The position numbers and the translations under genes were made by a program. 44,311 nt of DNA from DATKRB01 sp035532415 (lineage in GTDB: Bacteria > Actinomycetota > Acidimicrobiia > Acidimicrobiales > RAAP-2). The stretch covers positions 1 through 44,311 of the forward strand of contig DATKRB010000063.1 of assembly GCA_035532415.1 (NCBI GenBank). Reading direction: 5' to 3'. Below the pieces are notes generated by a model. The model saw only the letters and a program-made list of their open reading frames with translations, was not told the DNA's origin and did no database searches. The stretch's first letter is position 1, and every line of letters begins with the position of its first letter. Below, one piece after another: positions 35,256 to 44,040 of the stretch.

Positions 35256-36500
35256 GTGCCCGCGATGGAAATGACCCGCCAGGCGATCGAGCTCCTCCGT
35301 TCGGCCCTGGCGGCGGCGCCGCCGGAACTGGTGCAGGCAGGAGACGCTGCGCGAATGGTGGCGGCTTTCGCTGAAGTCGAGCGGGTTGGGGCCGCAGGCA
35401 AGGCCCTCTACGCCCGCCGGGTCGAAGCGACCGCCGCCTACCAGGACACCGGCCATCGCAACGCGGCATCCTGGTTGGCCGACCTCTCGGGTGAGTCGGT
35501 GGGCCACGCCATGGCAGTGCTCGAGACGACCCGCCGGCTCGAGACGACCCCCGCCGTGCTCGACGCGTTCGCGAGGGGTGAGATCTCCGCCGCCCAGGCG
35601 AAGGAGGTGGCCGGCGCCGGGGTCCAAGATCCGTCAACCGCCGACGAGTTGCTGCGCTCGGCGCGCACCGAGTCCTTTCGCGACCTGAGAGCCCGGGCGG
35701 CTCGCGCCAAGCGACACGCCCGAGGCGAGGAGGAGGAGCAGGCTCGAGAGGCTCGGGCCCATGCCGGTCGCTACTTTCGCAGCTGGGAGCCTGAAGAGGG
35801 CGGCGTCCGGTTCGAGGCGTGGCTCACCAAGCGCGACGGGGCGCGCGTACTGACCAGCGTCGAGGCCGAAGCCAAAAGAGTCTTCCGAGAGGCCCGCACG
35901 GAAGGGGTCCACGAACCACATGAGCGATACCGGGCCGACGCCCTCGTTCACCTCTGCAAGGGTGGGCGTCCTGGGCCCGGGGCCCGGGTGCTCGTTCGGG
36001 TGGATGCCGGTGCGCTCACACGGGGCAACGTGCAGCGTGGTGAGGTCTGCGAGATCGCCGGCGTAGGCCCGGTTCCCGTCGCCACGGCACGGGAGCTGAT
36101 GGGCGACGCCGTCTTCAACGTATTGGTGTTCGACGGAATCGACGTCACGTGCGTGACGAGCACCAAGCGGACGATCCCCGCATCTCTGCGCGTCGCCCTC
36201 ATGGAGCGGGATCCGGTCTGTGTGGTCCCGGGATGTACGGCTGCTCACCAGCTCGAGATCGACCATTGGCAGCAGGACTACAACAAGGATGGGCCGACCC
36301 GGCTCTCCAACTTGGCCAGACTGTGCAAACCGCACCACGACCTCCACAGCTACCGCGGCTGGCATCTCGAGGGTGGACCGGGACAGTGGCGCTGGATCGG
36401 TCCGGGAGGAAAGGCGCCGCCAGGCTCGACGGTAGTCGGGCCAGAAGATCCGGGCTTTTCCTCCTCAGAGCCGACGGAAATCACCAGCAGAACTGCCTGA
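35256..36500 (+). CDS. DUF222/13E12-type protein with HNH endonuclease domain
   Basis: This 414-aa protein has the DUF222 domain (about 1-290), including AAFAEVERVGAAGKALYARRV and GEISAAQAKEVAGA, then a C-terminal HNH module: CVVPGCTAAHQLEIDHWQQ, N in RLSNLARLC, and KPHHDLHSYRGW. The two CxxC-like pairs and histidines look intact. Such genes are multicopy in actinobacteria (the 13E12 family) and their function is unsettled. The GTG at 35256 or the ATG at 35265 may start it. The DNA just upstream is less GC-rich than its neighbours, consistent with acquisition. Confidence 0.85.
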   Translation: MPAMEMTRQAIELLRSALAAAPPELVQAGDAARMVAAFAEVERVGAAGKALYARRVEATAAYQDTGHRNAASWLADLSGESVGHAMAVLETTRRLETTPAVLDAFARGEISAAQAKEVAGAGVQDPSTADELLRSARTESFRDLRARAARAKRHARGEEEEQAREARAHAGRYFRSWEPEEGGVRFEAWLTKRDGARVLTSVEAEAKRVFREARTEGVHEPHERYRADALVHLCKGGRPGPGARVLVRVDAGALTRGNVQRGEVCEIAGVGPVPVATARELMGDAVFNVLVFDGIDVTCVTSTKRTIPASLRVALMERDPVCVVPGCTAAHQLEIDHWQQDYNKDGPTRLSNLARLCKPHHDLHSYRGWHLEGGPGQWRWIGPGGKAPPGSTVVGPEDPGFSSSEPTEITSRTA

Positions 36501-36535
36501 TCGGGCTACGTCGCCTGGGCGCAGCACGGGCGTCG

Positions 36536-36576
36536 TTCCGCCCCGACGACCCCCGCAGGAGTCCGTCGGGGCGGAA
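36536..36576. terminator. Two-way terminator hairpin between HNH gene and leuA
   Basis: A perfect 13-bp stem (TTCCGCCCCGACG at 36536-36548, CGTCGGGGCGGAA at 36564-36576) with a 15-nt loop lies between the converging stops at 36500 and 36583. No T-run follows. Confidence 0.6.
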
Positions 36577-36582
36577 GGTGGG

Positions 36583-38394
36583 TCACCCCTCGAGCCCCGT
36601 GCCGCCGGAACCCTCGAGTTGCACGGCACGATTGGCCGCACTCACCACTGCCGCCAGTGACGCGTCGAGGATGCTCGAGTCCATGCCGACACCCCACCAG
36701 GTCCTGCCACCCTTCCCTTCCGCCTCGACGTAGGCCACCGCCGACGCGCCGCTCCCCGACGTGAGGGCGTGCTCGCTGTAGTCCTTCACCTCAAAGGTGA
36801 TGCCCAGCTCCTCCCGGAGACCCGACACCAGGGCGTCGATCGGCCCGTTGCCCCGCCCGCGGACGGTCCGGTGCTTCCCGTCGACCAGCAATTGGGCCAC
36901 CACCGTCGTCCGGTTGGCGTCGGGAACAGCGTCCCCGGTGGTCCCGTCCCCGGCCCCCGCTGCGCTGCCGGTGGTCACCTCGCTCCCCACGAGCCGGATC
37001 CCCGCGTCCTGCGGGAGGTAGGTGTCGCTGAACACCTCCCACATCTCGGCGGGCCGGATCACCGTGCCGCTCGCCTCCGTGACGGTCTGCACCCGCTTGG
37101 AGAACTCAACCTGCAGACGGCGAGGGAGGTCGAGGCCGTGCTCGATGTCCATCACATAGGCCACCCCGCCCTTACCGGACTGGCTGTTGACCTGAATGAT
37201 CGCCTCGTAGGTCCGGCCCGTATGCTTGGGGTCGATCGGCAGGTAGGGGACCTCCCATTGCTCGTAGTCGTCGCCGATCGCCGCCATGCCCTTCCTGATC
37301 GCGTCCTGGTGAGAGCCCGAGAAGGCCGTGTAGACGAGGTCGCCCGCATAGGGATGGCGCGGGTGGACCGGCAGACGGGTCGCGTACTCGGCCACCCTCC
37401 TGATCCGGTCGATGTCGCCGAAGTCGAGAGCCGGGTCGACTCCCTGCGAGAAGAGGTTCATGGCCAATGTCACGATGTCGACGTTGCCGGTGCGCTCGCC
37501 GTTGCCGAACAACGTGCCCTCAATCCGGTCCGCCCCGGCCAGGACCGCCAGTTCGGCCGCGGCAACCGCCGTCCCCCGGTCGTTGTGGGGGTGAAGGCTG
37601 AGCACCACCGAGCTCCGGTTGGCGATGGTCCGGCTGAACCACTCGATCACGTCCGCGTACACATTGGGCGTGTACATCTCCACCGTGGCCGGAAGGTTGA
37701 TGATGATCGGGCGGTCCGGCGTGGGCCCGATGACGTCCATCACCGCCTCGCAGATCTCCACTGCGAACTCGGGCTCGGTGCCGGTGAAGCTCTCCGGGGA
37801 GTACTCGTACCGGATGTCGGTACCGGGCAGCATCTTCTCGAACTTCTTGCACAACTCGGCTGCCGAGACTGCGATGTCGACGATGCCGGCCTTGTCGAGC
37901 CCGAAGACGACGCGTCGCTGAAGCTCGGACGTCGAGTTGTAGAAGTGCACGATCGCGCGGGGTACGCCCACCAGCGATTCGTACGTCCGCTCAATGAGCT
38001 CCTCGCGACACTGCACCAGCACCTGGATCGTGACGTCGTCGGGGATCAGGCCGTCCTGAATGATCGTCCGCTGAAAGTCGAAGTCCGGCTGGGAAGCCGA
38101 AGGGAACCCGACCTCGATCTCCTTGAACCCGATCTTCACCAGCGTCTCGAAGAGGCGGAGCTTGCGCTCGGGATCCATCGGGTCGATGAGTGCCTGGTTC
38201 CCGTCGCGCAGGTCCACGCTGGCCCATTGGGGCGCCTTGCTCATCTGGCGGTCAGGCCAGGTCCGGTCGCTGAGCTGCAACGGGACGTGCGACCGGTACA
38301 GGTGAAACGGCATGGGCGAGACATCGCAGGGCAGAGCCAGGCGGGCCGGTTCCACCCGTTCCGTGCCGGTATCGCCGGTGTGCGCTCCACTCAT
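36583..38394 (-). CDS. leuA: 2-isopropylmalate synthase
   Basis: This 603-aa enzyme condenses 2-oxoisovalerate with acetyl-CoA, the committed step to leucine. The catalytic HMGL-like domain has WASVDLRDGNQALIDPMD with the metal-binding Asp, LSLHPHNDRGTAVAAAEL with the His ligands and GERTGNVDIVTLAMN. The LeuA dimer/regulatory domain (about 470-590) would bind leucine for feedback control. The N-terminal block PFHLYRSHVPLQLSDRTWPD is typical of actinobacterial LeuA. The ATG at 38394 has GGGAG about 7 nt upstream. Expression is probably controlled by the leader and attenuator at 38530-38631; the 135 bp between them hold nothing else obvious. Confidence 0.94.
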   Translation of the reverse strand: MSGAHTGDTGTERVEPARLALPCDVSPMPFHLYRSHVPLQLSDRTWPDRQMSKAPQWASVDLRDGNQALIDPMDPERKLRLFETLVKIGFKEIEVGFPSASQPDFDFQRTIIQDGLIPDDVTIQVLVQCREELIERTYESLVGVPRAIVHFYNSTSELQRRVVFGLDKAGIVDIAVSAAELCKKFEKMLPGTDIRYEYSPESFTGTEPEFAVEICEAVMDVIGPTPDRPIIINLPATVEMYTPNVYADVIEWFSRTIANRSSVVLSLHPHNDRGTAVAAAELAVLAGADRIEGTLFGNGERTGNVDIVTLAMNLFSQGVDPALDFGDIDRIRRVAEYATRLPVHPRHPYAGDLVYTAFSGSHQDAIRKGMAAIGDDYEQWEVPYLPIDPKHTGRTYEAIIQVNSQSGKGGVAYVMDIEHGLDLPRRLQVEFSKRVQTVTEASGTVIRPAEMWEVFSDTYLPQDAGIRLVGSEVTTGSAAGAGDGTTGDAVPDANRTTVVAQLLVDGKHRTVRGRGNGPIDALVSGLREELGITFEVKDYSEHALTSGSGASAVAYVEAEGKGGRTWWGVGMDSSILDASLAAVVSAANRAVQLEGSGGTGLEG

Positions 38395-38529
38395 CACTCG
38401 CTCCCTCTCTCGCGGGCCTCGACCAGCAACACCCAACCCTGATACGGGAGCCCGCCCGCCATCGTCACCGCGGCTGGCCCACGGAGACCCGGCTCCGATC
38501 CGAGCCGAAACACACCCAGCCGCGCCCCA

Positions 38530-38564
38530 ACAAAAAACCCCCTGGCCGTCAGGCGCAGGAGGTT
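38530..38564 (-). terminator. Intrinsic terminator of the leuA attenuator
   Basis: Read leftward, AACCTCCTG and CAGGGGGTT form a 9-bp stem (one G-T) around an 11-nt loop, followed by a run of T. It lies after the leader peptide and before leuA, as expected of a transcription attenuator. Confidence 0.8.
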
Positions 38565-38567
38565 GCG

Positions 38568-38591
38568 GGCGAACGCGGTGTGGCGTTCGCC
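38568..38591 (-). promoter_or_regulatory. Pause-type hairpin of the leuA leader
   Basis: GGCGAACGC and GCGTTCGCC form a perfect 9-bp stem with a 6-nt loop, one base after the leader stop codon at 38593 (reading leftward). Confidence 0.65.
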
Positions 38592-38592
38592 G

Positions 38593-38631
38593 TCAGATCA
38601 GCAGCAGGTCGTGCGTAGGGACTCCGTACAT
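38593..38631 (-). CDS. leuL: Leucine leader peptide
   Basis: A 12-codon frame reads MYGVPTHDLLLI and stops with TGA at 38593-38595. Three consecutive Leu codons followed by Ile just before a hairpin and a terminator are the hallmark of attenuation by charged leucyl-tRNA. The ATG lies 9 nt downstream of the -10 box, so the leader may itself be translated from a leaderless or nearly leaderless mRNA. Confidence 0.82.
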   Translation of the reverse strand: MYGVPTHDLLLI

Positions 38632-38640
38632 GACCCCGCA

Positions 38641-38669
38641 ATTGTGCCAGCGGGCGTGGCCTTCGTCAA
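38641..38669 (-). promoter_or_regulatory. leuA promoter
   Basis: TTGACG (38664-38669) and CACAAT (38641-38646) on the minus strand are separated by exactly 17 nt and lie directly upstream of the leader peptide. Confidence 0.65.
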
Positions 38670-38696
38670 GGCGGCCGGCCCAAGACCGCTCGGGAC

Positions 38697-38702
38697 TACC
38701 CT
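38697..38702 (+). promoter_or_regulatory. Probable -10 box of leaderless small membrane protein gene
   Basis: TACCCT lies exactly 7 nt before the ATG at 38710, with no Shine-Dalgarno sequence. Confidence 0.5.
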
Positions 38703-38709
38703 GGGCCGT

Positions 38710-38937
38710 ATGCGGCAGCTCCTGAGGGCACTGGGCGTCGTCGGCTTCGCGGCGGTCGCCATCGCGGTGACGACGGTGGTGAGGCGGTGGTCGGCGGAGC
38801 GCGCCCCCCACCGGGATCTGAACGGTTCAGGACCGGTCATCGGCAGCTTCGACACCTGGCCCACCGTGCCCAGAGCGGCCGCGAAGGGAACCGAGCCGGT
38901 AGCGGGGACGGTCGCGGGGACGCTCACCGAGCCGTGA
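38710..38937 (+). CDS. Small single-pass membrane protein
   Basis: This 75-aa protein starts MRQLLRALGVVGFAAVAIAV, a basic N-terminus followed by one membrane segment (about 8-24), then RRW and a soluble tail with SFDTWPTVPRA. I do not recognise a function, though the SFDTWP-type tail seems to recur in small actinobacterial proteins. The start is set by the -10 box 7 nt upstream. It is divergent from the leuA leader promoter, whose -35 box lies about 30 bp away. Confidence 0.6.
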   Translation: MRQLLRALGVVGFAAVAIAVTTVVRRWSAERAPHRDLNGSGPVIGSFDTWPTVPRAAAKGTEPVAGTVAGTLTEP

Positions 38938-38985
38938 CCCGAGCCGGAGCGAGCCGTGACTGGGACCGGGTCGGCGGCCGGGCGA

Positions 38986-40557
38986 TCAGAGGGTGATGCG
39001 GTGGATCTCGAGGATGCCCTCGTCACCGCGCAGGCGGACCAGCGCCTCGTCGGGTGCAGGCCCCTTGGTGGCGAGCACCATGAGGGCGGTGCTGCTCTCG
39101 CGGCTGGGCCCGACCGCCATTGACGAGATCGACACGCCGGCGTCGCCGAGGACCGCTCCGACCACGCCGATCATCCCCGGACGGTCATCGTTGCGCACGA
39201 CCAGCATGTGCGGGGAAGGTGGGACCTCCACCAGGTGGTCGTCCACCATCACGATCCTCGGCTCGACCCGGACCCCCGCCCCCGCGAGGGTGCCCGATAC
39301 CGCGTGGCTCCCCGACTTCAGGGTGATGAGGCTCTTGTAGTCGTGGGACGTCACCGTGGAGATCTCGCGAACCTCGAGACCACGCTGCTCGGCCAGCTGC
39401 GGAGCGTTGACGTACGAGACCGGCTCGTCGGTGGAGCCTGCGAAGAGCCCCTTCAGCACGGACAGGGTGAGGATGCCGGTACCGGTGCCGGCCAGCGCCC
39501 CGAGGTAGTGGATCTCGAGCTGGTCGGGGAGACCGTCGTGGAGGCAACCGAAGAACCGGCCCAGCTGTTCGGCCAACGCCATGAAGGGCCGCACCGTCTC
39601 GGACACGTCGGTTGCGGCGACATTGACCGCGTAGGGCACGAAGTCCCCGGCCAGTGCCAGCAGGACCTGCTCGGCGATGGTGACCCCCGCCTTGTCCTGC
39701 GCCTCCACCGTGGAGGCCCCGAGGTGCGGTGCCACCACGACCGACTGCAGCTCGAACAAGGGCGACTCGGTGGTCGGCTCCTTGGCGAACACGTCGAGCC
39801 CTGCGCCCTGCACGTGGCCGTCGCGGATGGCGTCGGCGAGGGCCTCCTCGTCGATGATCCCACCACGGGCGGTGTTGATGATCCGCACGCCGGGCTTCGC
39901 CTTGGCCAGGAGGTCCTTCCCGATCAACCCGAGCGTCTCGGGGGTCTTCGGCAGGTGGACGGTCACGAAGTCCGATGCGGCGAACAGCTCCTCGAGGGAA
40001 CAGAGCTCCACCCCCATGTGCCGGGCCCGGTCCGCCGAAACGAACGGGTCGTAGGCGATCAGCCGCATACCGAAGGCCAGCGCCCGCTGGGCGACGAGAG
40101 CGCCGACCCGCCCGAGGCCGACGATGCCGAGCGTCTTGCCGTGGAGCTCGACGCCCTCCCATTTCGAACGCTCCCACTTGCCGGCGACCAGAGCGGCGTG
40201 CGCCTGGGGGATGTTGCGGGCCTGGGCCAGCAACAGGGCCATCGCCTGCTCCGCTGCCGACAGGATGTTGGACTGCGGGGCGTTGACCACCATCACCCCC
40301 CTGGCGGTCGCCGCCGCGACGTCGACGTTGTCGAGCCCGATGCCGGCCCGGCCAACCACCACCAACGAGGTGCCGGCAGCCAGTACCTCGGCGGTGACCT
40401 GCGTGGCCGAGCGGATGATGAGGGCCTGCGCTCCGTCCACCGCGGACAGCAGCTCCTCGGGGGTCAGCCCCTCACGCACGTCCACCTCGTGGCCCGCCGC
40501 GGACAGCTGATCGAGCCCGCTCTGGGCGATCTTCTCCGTTACCAGTACCCGTGCCAA
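38986..40557 (-). CDS. serA: D-3-phosphoglycerate dehydrogenase
   Basis: This 523-aa enzyme starts serine synthesis by oxidising 3-phosphoglycerate. It is the long type found in mycobacteria: substrate domain, NAD-binding domain with LGIVGLGRVGALVAQ (about 144-158), catalytic Arg in INTARGGIIDEEAL and His in VVAPHLGASTVEAQ, then an intervening regulatory domain and a C-terminal ACT domain (about 450-523, starting HMLVVRNDDRPGMIG) that binds serine. It starts at TTG 40557, with AAGGAG upstream. The gap before it contains a long tandem repeat. Confidence 0.94.
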   Translation of the reverse strand: MARVLVTEKIAQSGLDQLSAAGHEVDVREGLTPEELLSAVDGAQALIIRSATQVTAEVLAAGTSLVVVGRAGIGLDNVDVAAATARGVMVVNAPQSNILSAAEQAMALLLAQARNIPQAHAALVAGKWERSKWEGVELHGKTLGIVGLGRVGALVAQRALAFGMRLIAYDPFVSADRARHMGVELCSLEELFAASDFVTVHLPKTPETLGLIGKDLLAKAKPGVRIINTARGGIIDEEALADAIRDGHVQGAGLDVFAKEPTTESPLFELQSVVVAPHLGASTVEAQDKAGVTIAEQVLLALAGDFVPYAVNVAATDVSETVRPFMALAEQLGRFFGCLHDGLPDQLEIHYLGALAGTGTGILTLSVLKGLFAGSTDEPVSYVNAPQLAEQRGLEVREISTVTSHDYKSLITLKSGSHAVSGTLAGAGVRVEPRIVMVDDHLVEVPPSPHMLVVRNDDRPGMIGVVGAVLGDAGVSISSMAVGPSRESSTALMVLATKGPAPDEALVRLRGDEGILEIHRITL

Positions 40558-40681
40558 CGTGCCGATCTCCTTGCTCCCCCGTTCGTCGGTCCCCCGATCC
40601 TCACTGCACTGCTTGACCGTCCGCGTCTCGCCCGCCGCGAGCGTGCCGCCTGTCCGGGGCCTGCCGCCGGTACGGAGCGTG

Positions 40682-40771
40682 CCGGTCCCAGGCCTACCCC
40701 CGGTCCCAGGCCTACCCCCGGTCCGAGGACCACCCCCGGCCCGAGGACCACCGCCGGCCCCAGGACCACCG
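40682..40771. repeat. Five 18-bp tandem repeats upstream of serA
   Basis: Five 18-bp units of the type CCGGTCCCAGGCCTACCC, diverging to CCGGCCCCAGGACCACCG, occupy the 253-bp gap between the aspC stop and the serA start. No gene is supported in the gap. Confidence 0.85.
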
Positions 40772-40810
40772 CCGGTCGCACGCCTGTGGCGCTCCTGCAG
40801 GACGTCGCGG

Positions 40811-42037
40811 TCATTCGACCTCGGCGAACAGATCGGCCAAGCGGGTGACGCCCTCCACCAGATCGTCGTCCCCCAACGCGTAGGAGAGGCGGAAGTAACC
40901 CGGCGCCCCGAAGGCCTCTCCCGGCACCACGGCGACCTTGGCCTCCGTGATCGCGAGATCGGCGAGCTCGGCGCTCGACCCGGGCCGCCGGCCCCGGAGC
41001 TTGCGGCCGATCAGCCCCGCCACCGAGGGAAACGCGTAAAACGCGCCTTCGGGCTCGATGCATGTGACGCCCTGAATCTCGTTGAGCATCCGGTGAATGG
41101 TACGCCGGCGGCGATCGAAAGCCTCCCGCATGGCGCTCACCGCGGTGAGGTCGCCCGCCACCCCCGCCAGTGCCGCCCGCTGGGAGACGTTGGCGACGTT
41201 GGACGTCTCGTGCGACTGAATGTTGGTGGCCGCGAGGACGACGTCGGGCGGCCCGATGAGCCAACCCACGCGCCACCCGGTCATCGCGTAGGTCTTCGCC
41301 ACCCCGTTGACCACCACGCACCGGTTGGCGAGCTCGGGGACGACCACGGGCATCGAGCGGTGAACGGCCGAGCCGTACACCAGGTGCTCGTAGATCTCGT
41401 CGGTCACCACCCACAGGCCCCTCTCGAGCGCCCACCGGCCGATCGCCTCCATCTCCCCGGCCGGGTAGACCGCCCCGGTCGGGTTGGAGGGGGAGACGAA
41501 GACCAGCACCTTGGTCCGCGGGGTCACGGCGGCCTCGAGATCGCCCACGGAGCACCGGAAGCCGGTCGACTCGTCGGAGCCGACGACCACCGGCACCCCG
41601 CCGGCCAGGGAGATGGACTCGGGGTAGGTGGTCCAGTAAGGGGCCAGCACCAGCACCTCGTCGCCGGGATCGCAGAGCACGGCGAAGGCGTTGGCCACGG
41701 CCTGCTTGCCGCCGTTGGTGACCAGGACCTGGCCGGCCCCCACGACCAGACCGGAGTCACGCAACGTCTTGGCGGCGATCGCCTCGCGTAGCTCCGGCAG
41801 GCCGGCGGTCGGGGTGTAGTGGTGGTTCCGGGGGTCTCGGCAGGCCGCCGCAGCGGCCTCCACGATGTGGTCGGGCGTCGCGAAATCCGGCTCGCCGGCA
41901 CCGAAGCCGATCACGTGCTCACCTGCCGCCTGCAGCGCCTTTGCCTTGGCGTCCACCGCCAGGGTGGCCGAAGGCGCCACTGCGGCGGCCCGGAGGGACA
42001 CGCGGCGGACCACGCGGCGTTCAGGGCTCGGCGTCAC
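40811..42037 (-). CDS. aspC: Aspartate aminotransferase (class I, PLP-dependent)
   Basis: This 408-aa fold-type I enzyme shows VAPSATLAVDAKAKAL at the N-terminus, FGAGEPDFATPDHI, VFVSPSNPTGAVYP, TDEIYEHLVYG, and the PLP Lys in NGVAKTYAMTGWRVGWL. FRLSYAL near the end holds the Arg that binds the substrate alpha-carboxylate. These fit the Ib-type aspartate aminotransferases of actinobacteria; a broader substrate range is possible. GTG at 42037 is chosen from the family N-terminus. The serC start lies only 18 bp away on the other strand. Confidence 0.88.
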   Translation of the reverse strand: MTPSPERRVVRRVSLRAAAVAPSATLAVDAKAKALQAAGEHVIGFGAGEPDFATPDHIVEAAAAACRDPRNHHYTPTAGLPELREAIAAKTLRDSGLVVGAGQVLVTNGGKQAVANAFAVLCDPGDEVLVLAPYWTTYPESISLAGGVPVVVGSDESTGFRCSVGDLEAAVTPRTKVLVFVSPSNPTGAVYPAGEMEAIGRWALERGLWVVTDEIYEHLVYGSAVHRSMPVVVPELANRCVVVNGVAKTYAMTGWRVGWLIGPPDVVLAATNIQSHETSNVANVSQRAALAGVAGDLTAVSAMREAFDRRRRTIHRMLNEIQGVTCIEPEGAFYAFPSVAGLIGRKLRGRRPGSSAELADLAITEAKVAVVPGEAFGAPGYFRLSYALGDDDLVEGVTRLADLFAEVE

Positions 42038-42055
42038 GATGTCATGATTCCATAT

Positions 42056-43198
42056 GTGAACGACGCCCCCGACATCCACATCCCGCACGAGCTCCTGCCC
42101 GGAGACGGCCGCTTCGGCTCGGGCCCGTCCAAGGTCCGGTCCGAGCAGGTCGTCGCCTTGGGAAAGGTGAGCCGGACCTATCTCGGCACCAGCCACCGCC
42201 AGAGGGCGGTGAAGTCGGTGGTGGGCCGGGTCCGGGCGGGGCTCGCCGAGCTGTTCTCGTTGCCCGAGGGCTACGAGGTCGTGCTCGGCAACGGAGGCAC
42301 CACCTGCTTCTGGGACGCCGCCACCTTCGGACTGGTGGAGTCGAAGAGCCAGCACCTTTCCTTCGGCGAGTTCTCCTCCAAGTTCGCGGCGGCCGCCAAG
42401 GCGGCGCCCCATCTGGGGGACCCCGAGGTCATTGAGTCCCCGGCCGGCACCCACCCGTTGCCGAGGGCCGACGAGTCGGTCGACCTGTACGCGCTCACCC
42501 ACAACGAGACCTCGACCGGGGTGTCGATGGAGATCCGCCGACCGGGCGGCGCCGCCGCACCCGCCGACGGCGGCGGACTGGTGGCGGTCGACGCCACCTC
42601 CGGCGCGGGCGGGCTCCCGGTCGACCCCGCGCAGTTCGACGTCTACTACCTGGCCCCGCAGAAGTGCTTCGCCTCCGATGGCGGCCTCTGGCTGGCGCTG
42701 ATGTCGCCCGCCGCGCTCCATCGCGTCGAACGGATAGCGGCGGCGGGACGCTGGGTACCAGCCTTTCTCGACCTGAAGATCGCCGTCGAGAACTCCCGCC
42801 TGGACCAGACCTACAACACGCCCGCGCTGTCCACGATCTTCCTACTGGCAGAGCAGATCGACTGGATGCTCGCCGGGGGTGGCCTGCCCTTCACCACCGG
42901 GCGATGCGACCGGTCCGCCGAGATCCTCTACACCTGGGCCGAACGATCCGAATTCGCCCGGCCGTTCGTGGAGAACCCGTCGGACCGCAGCCACGTGGTG
43001 GGGACGATCGACTTCGTCGACGCGGTCGACGCCGCCGCGGTGGCCAAGGTGCTCCGGGCCAACGGGATCGTGGACACCGAGCCCTATCGCAAGCTCGGAC
43101 GGAACCAGCTGCGGGTCGCCATGTTCCCGTCCATCGATCCCGAGGACGTCGCCGCACTCGGCGCCTGCATCAATTACGTGGTCGGCGCGCTCGGTTGA
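42056..43198 (+). CDS. serC: Phosphoserine aminotransferase (actinobacterial type)
   Basis: This 380-aa PLP enzyme converts 3-phosphohydroxypyruvate to phosphoserine, the step after SerA. It has DGRFGSGPSKVR near the N-terminus, TYLGTSHRQRAVKSVVG, VLGNGGTTCFWDAA, HNETSTGV, VDATSGAGGLPVD, and the PLP Lys in YYLAPQKCFASDGGLW. These match the mycobacterial form rather than the E. coli form. GTG at 42056 fits the family start; ATG at 42044 would add four residues. There is no Shine-Dalgarno sequence, so the mRNA is probably leaderless. The stop overlaps the next gene as TTGA. Confidence 0.93.
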   Translation: MNDAPDIHIPHELLPGDGRFGSGPSKVRSEQVVALGKVSRTYLGTSHRQRAVKSVVGRVRAGLAELFSLPEGYEVVLGNGGTTCFWDAATFGLVESKSQHLSFGEFSSKFAAAAKAAPHLGDPEVIESPAGTHPLPRADESVDLYALTHNETSTGVSMEIRRPGGAAAPADGGGLVAVDATSGAGGLPVDPAQFDVYYLAPQKCFASDGGLWLALMSPAALHRVERIAAAGRWVPAFLDLKIAVENSRLDQTYNTPALSTIFLLAEQIDWMLAGGGLPFTTGRCDRSAEILYTWAERSEFARPFVENPSDRSHVVGTIDFVDAVDAAAVAKVLRANGIVDTEPYRKLGRNQLRVAMFPSIDPEDVAALGACINYVVGALG

Positions 43199-43980
43199 CG
43201 GGGCCACCGCAGGAGTCCCTGGTCCTGGTACACGGCCTCGGGAGCTCGGGCTCGTTCTGGGAGAACCTTCTCCCCGATCTCTCTGCCCGTTTCCGGGTCG
43301 AGACGCCCGACCTGCCCGGTCACGGTCCCGGAGCCGTCCGCCCGACCATGGCACAGGCCCACCCCCGCGAGCTGGCGGCCGCCCTGATGGAGCAGCTCCG
43401 CTCCGCCGGGGTCGACCGCCCCCACCTCGTGGGGCTGTCCCTCGGGGGCTGGGTGGTACTGGAGATGGCGGCCCTCGGCTTCGGCCGCAGCGTGGTGGCG
43501 CTGGCCCCGGCCGGGTTGTGGGTGGCCGGCCAGAAGATCGCGGCGGAGCGTTGGACGTCGTTCCTCCGACACGGCCTACCGCTGGTGGAGCCCGCGCTCC
43601 CGCGCCTGACCAGGCTCTCGCCGGTCAGGCGGGTGGTACTCCACTCACTCGTGCGTGATCCCGGGCGGGTCTCCGACAGCCAGCTGCTTGCAGCGGCAAC
43701 CGCGCTGGGGCAGGCCAAGGGCTACAGAGCCTGCGACCGGGCGGCCGTGCGGAACCGGTTCACCGGTGCCGCCAAGTTGGAGGTCCCGACGACGGTGGCC
43801 TTCGGCGACGACGACCGGGTCCTCCCGACGACGACCTCCCAGAACCGCTCGCTGCTGCCCCGGAGCGCCGGGTTCACCATCGTGGAGGACTGCGGCCACG
43901 CCATGAGCTGGGACCGTCCCGACGCGTGCCTCGAGCTCATCGACAGCACCGCTGCCCGGGCGCCGCGCGCGGCCTCCTGA
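43195..43980 (+). CDS. Alpha/beta hydrolase
   Basis: This 261-aa protein has LVHGLGSSGSFWENLLPDL near the start (oxyanion hole), the nucleophile elbow VGLSLGGWV with Ser, the acid in FGDDDRVLP, and His in EDCGHAMSWDRP. It resembles serine-nucleophile esterases or lipases of small acyl substrates. No signal peptide is seen. It starts at TTG 43195, overlapping the serC stop as TTGA, and no other start is close. It is therefore translationally coupled to serC, though no metabolic link is evident. Confidence 0.83.
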   Translation: MTGPPQESLVLVHGLGSSGSFWENLLPDLSARFRVETPDLPGHGPGAVRPTMAQAHPRELAAALMEQLRSAGVDRPHLVGLSLGGWVVLEMAALGFGRSVVALAPAGLWVAGQKIAAERWTSFLRHGLPLVEPALPRLTRLSPVRRVVLHSLVRDPGRVSDSQLLAAATALGQAKGYRACDRAAVRNRFTGAAKLEVPTTVAFGDDDRVLPTTTSQNRSLLPRSAGFTIVEDCGHAMSWDRPDACLELIDSTAARAPRAAS

Positions 43981-44040
43981 GGTCCGCAGGTTCCCGCGTC
44001 CGAGGTCCTGGGCCCCGAGGTCCGCCGACCGGCACGCCGG

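Noticed and set aside
40682..40771. CRISPR-like array
   Set aside because: The 18-bp units are directly adjacent with no spacers, so this is a simple tandem repeat.
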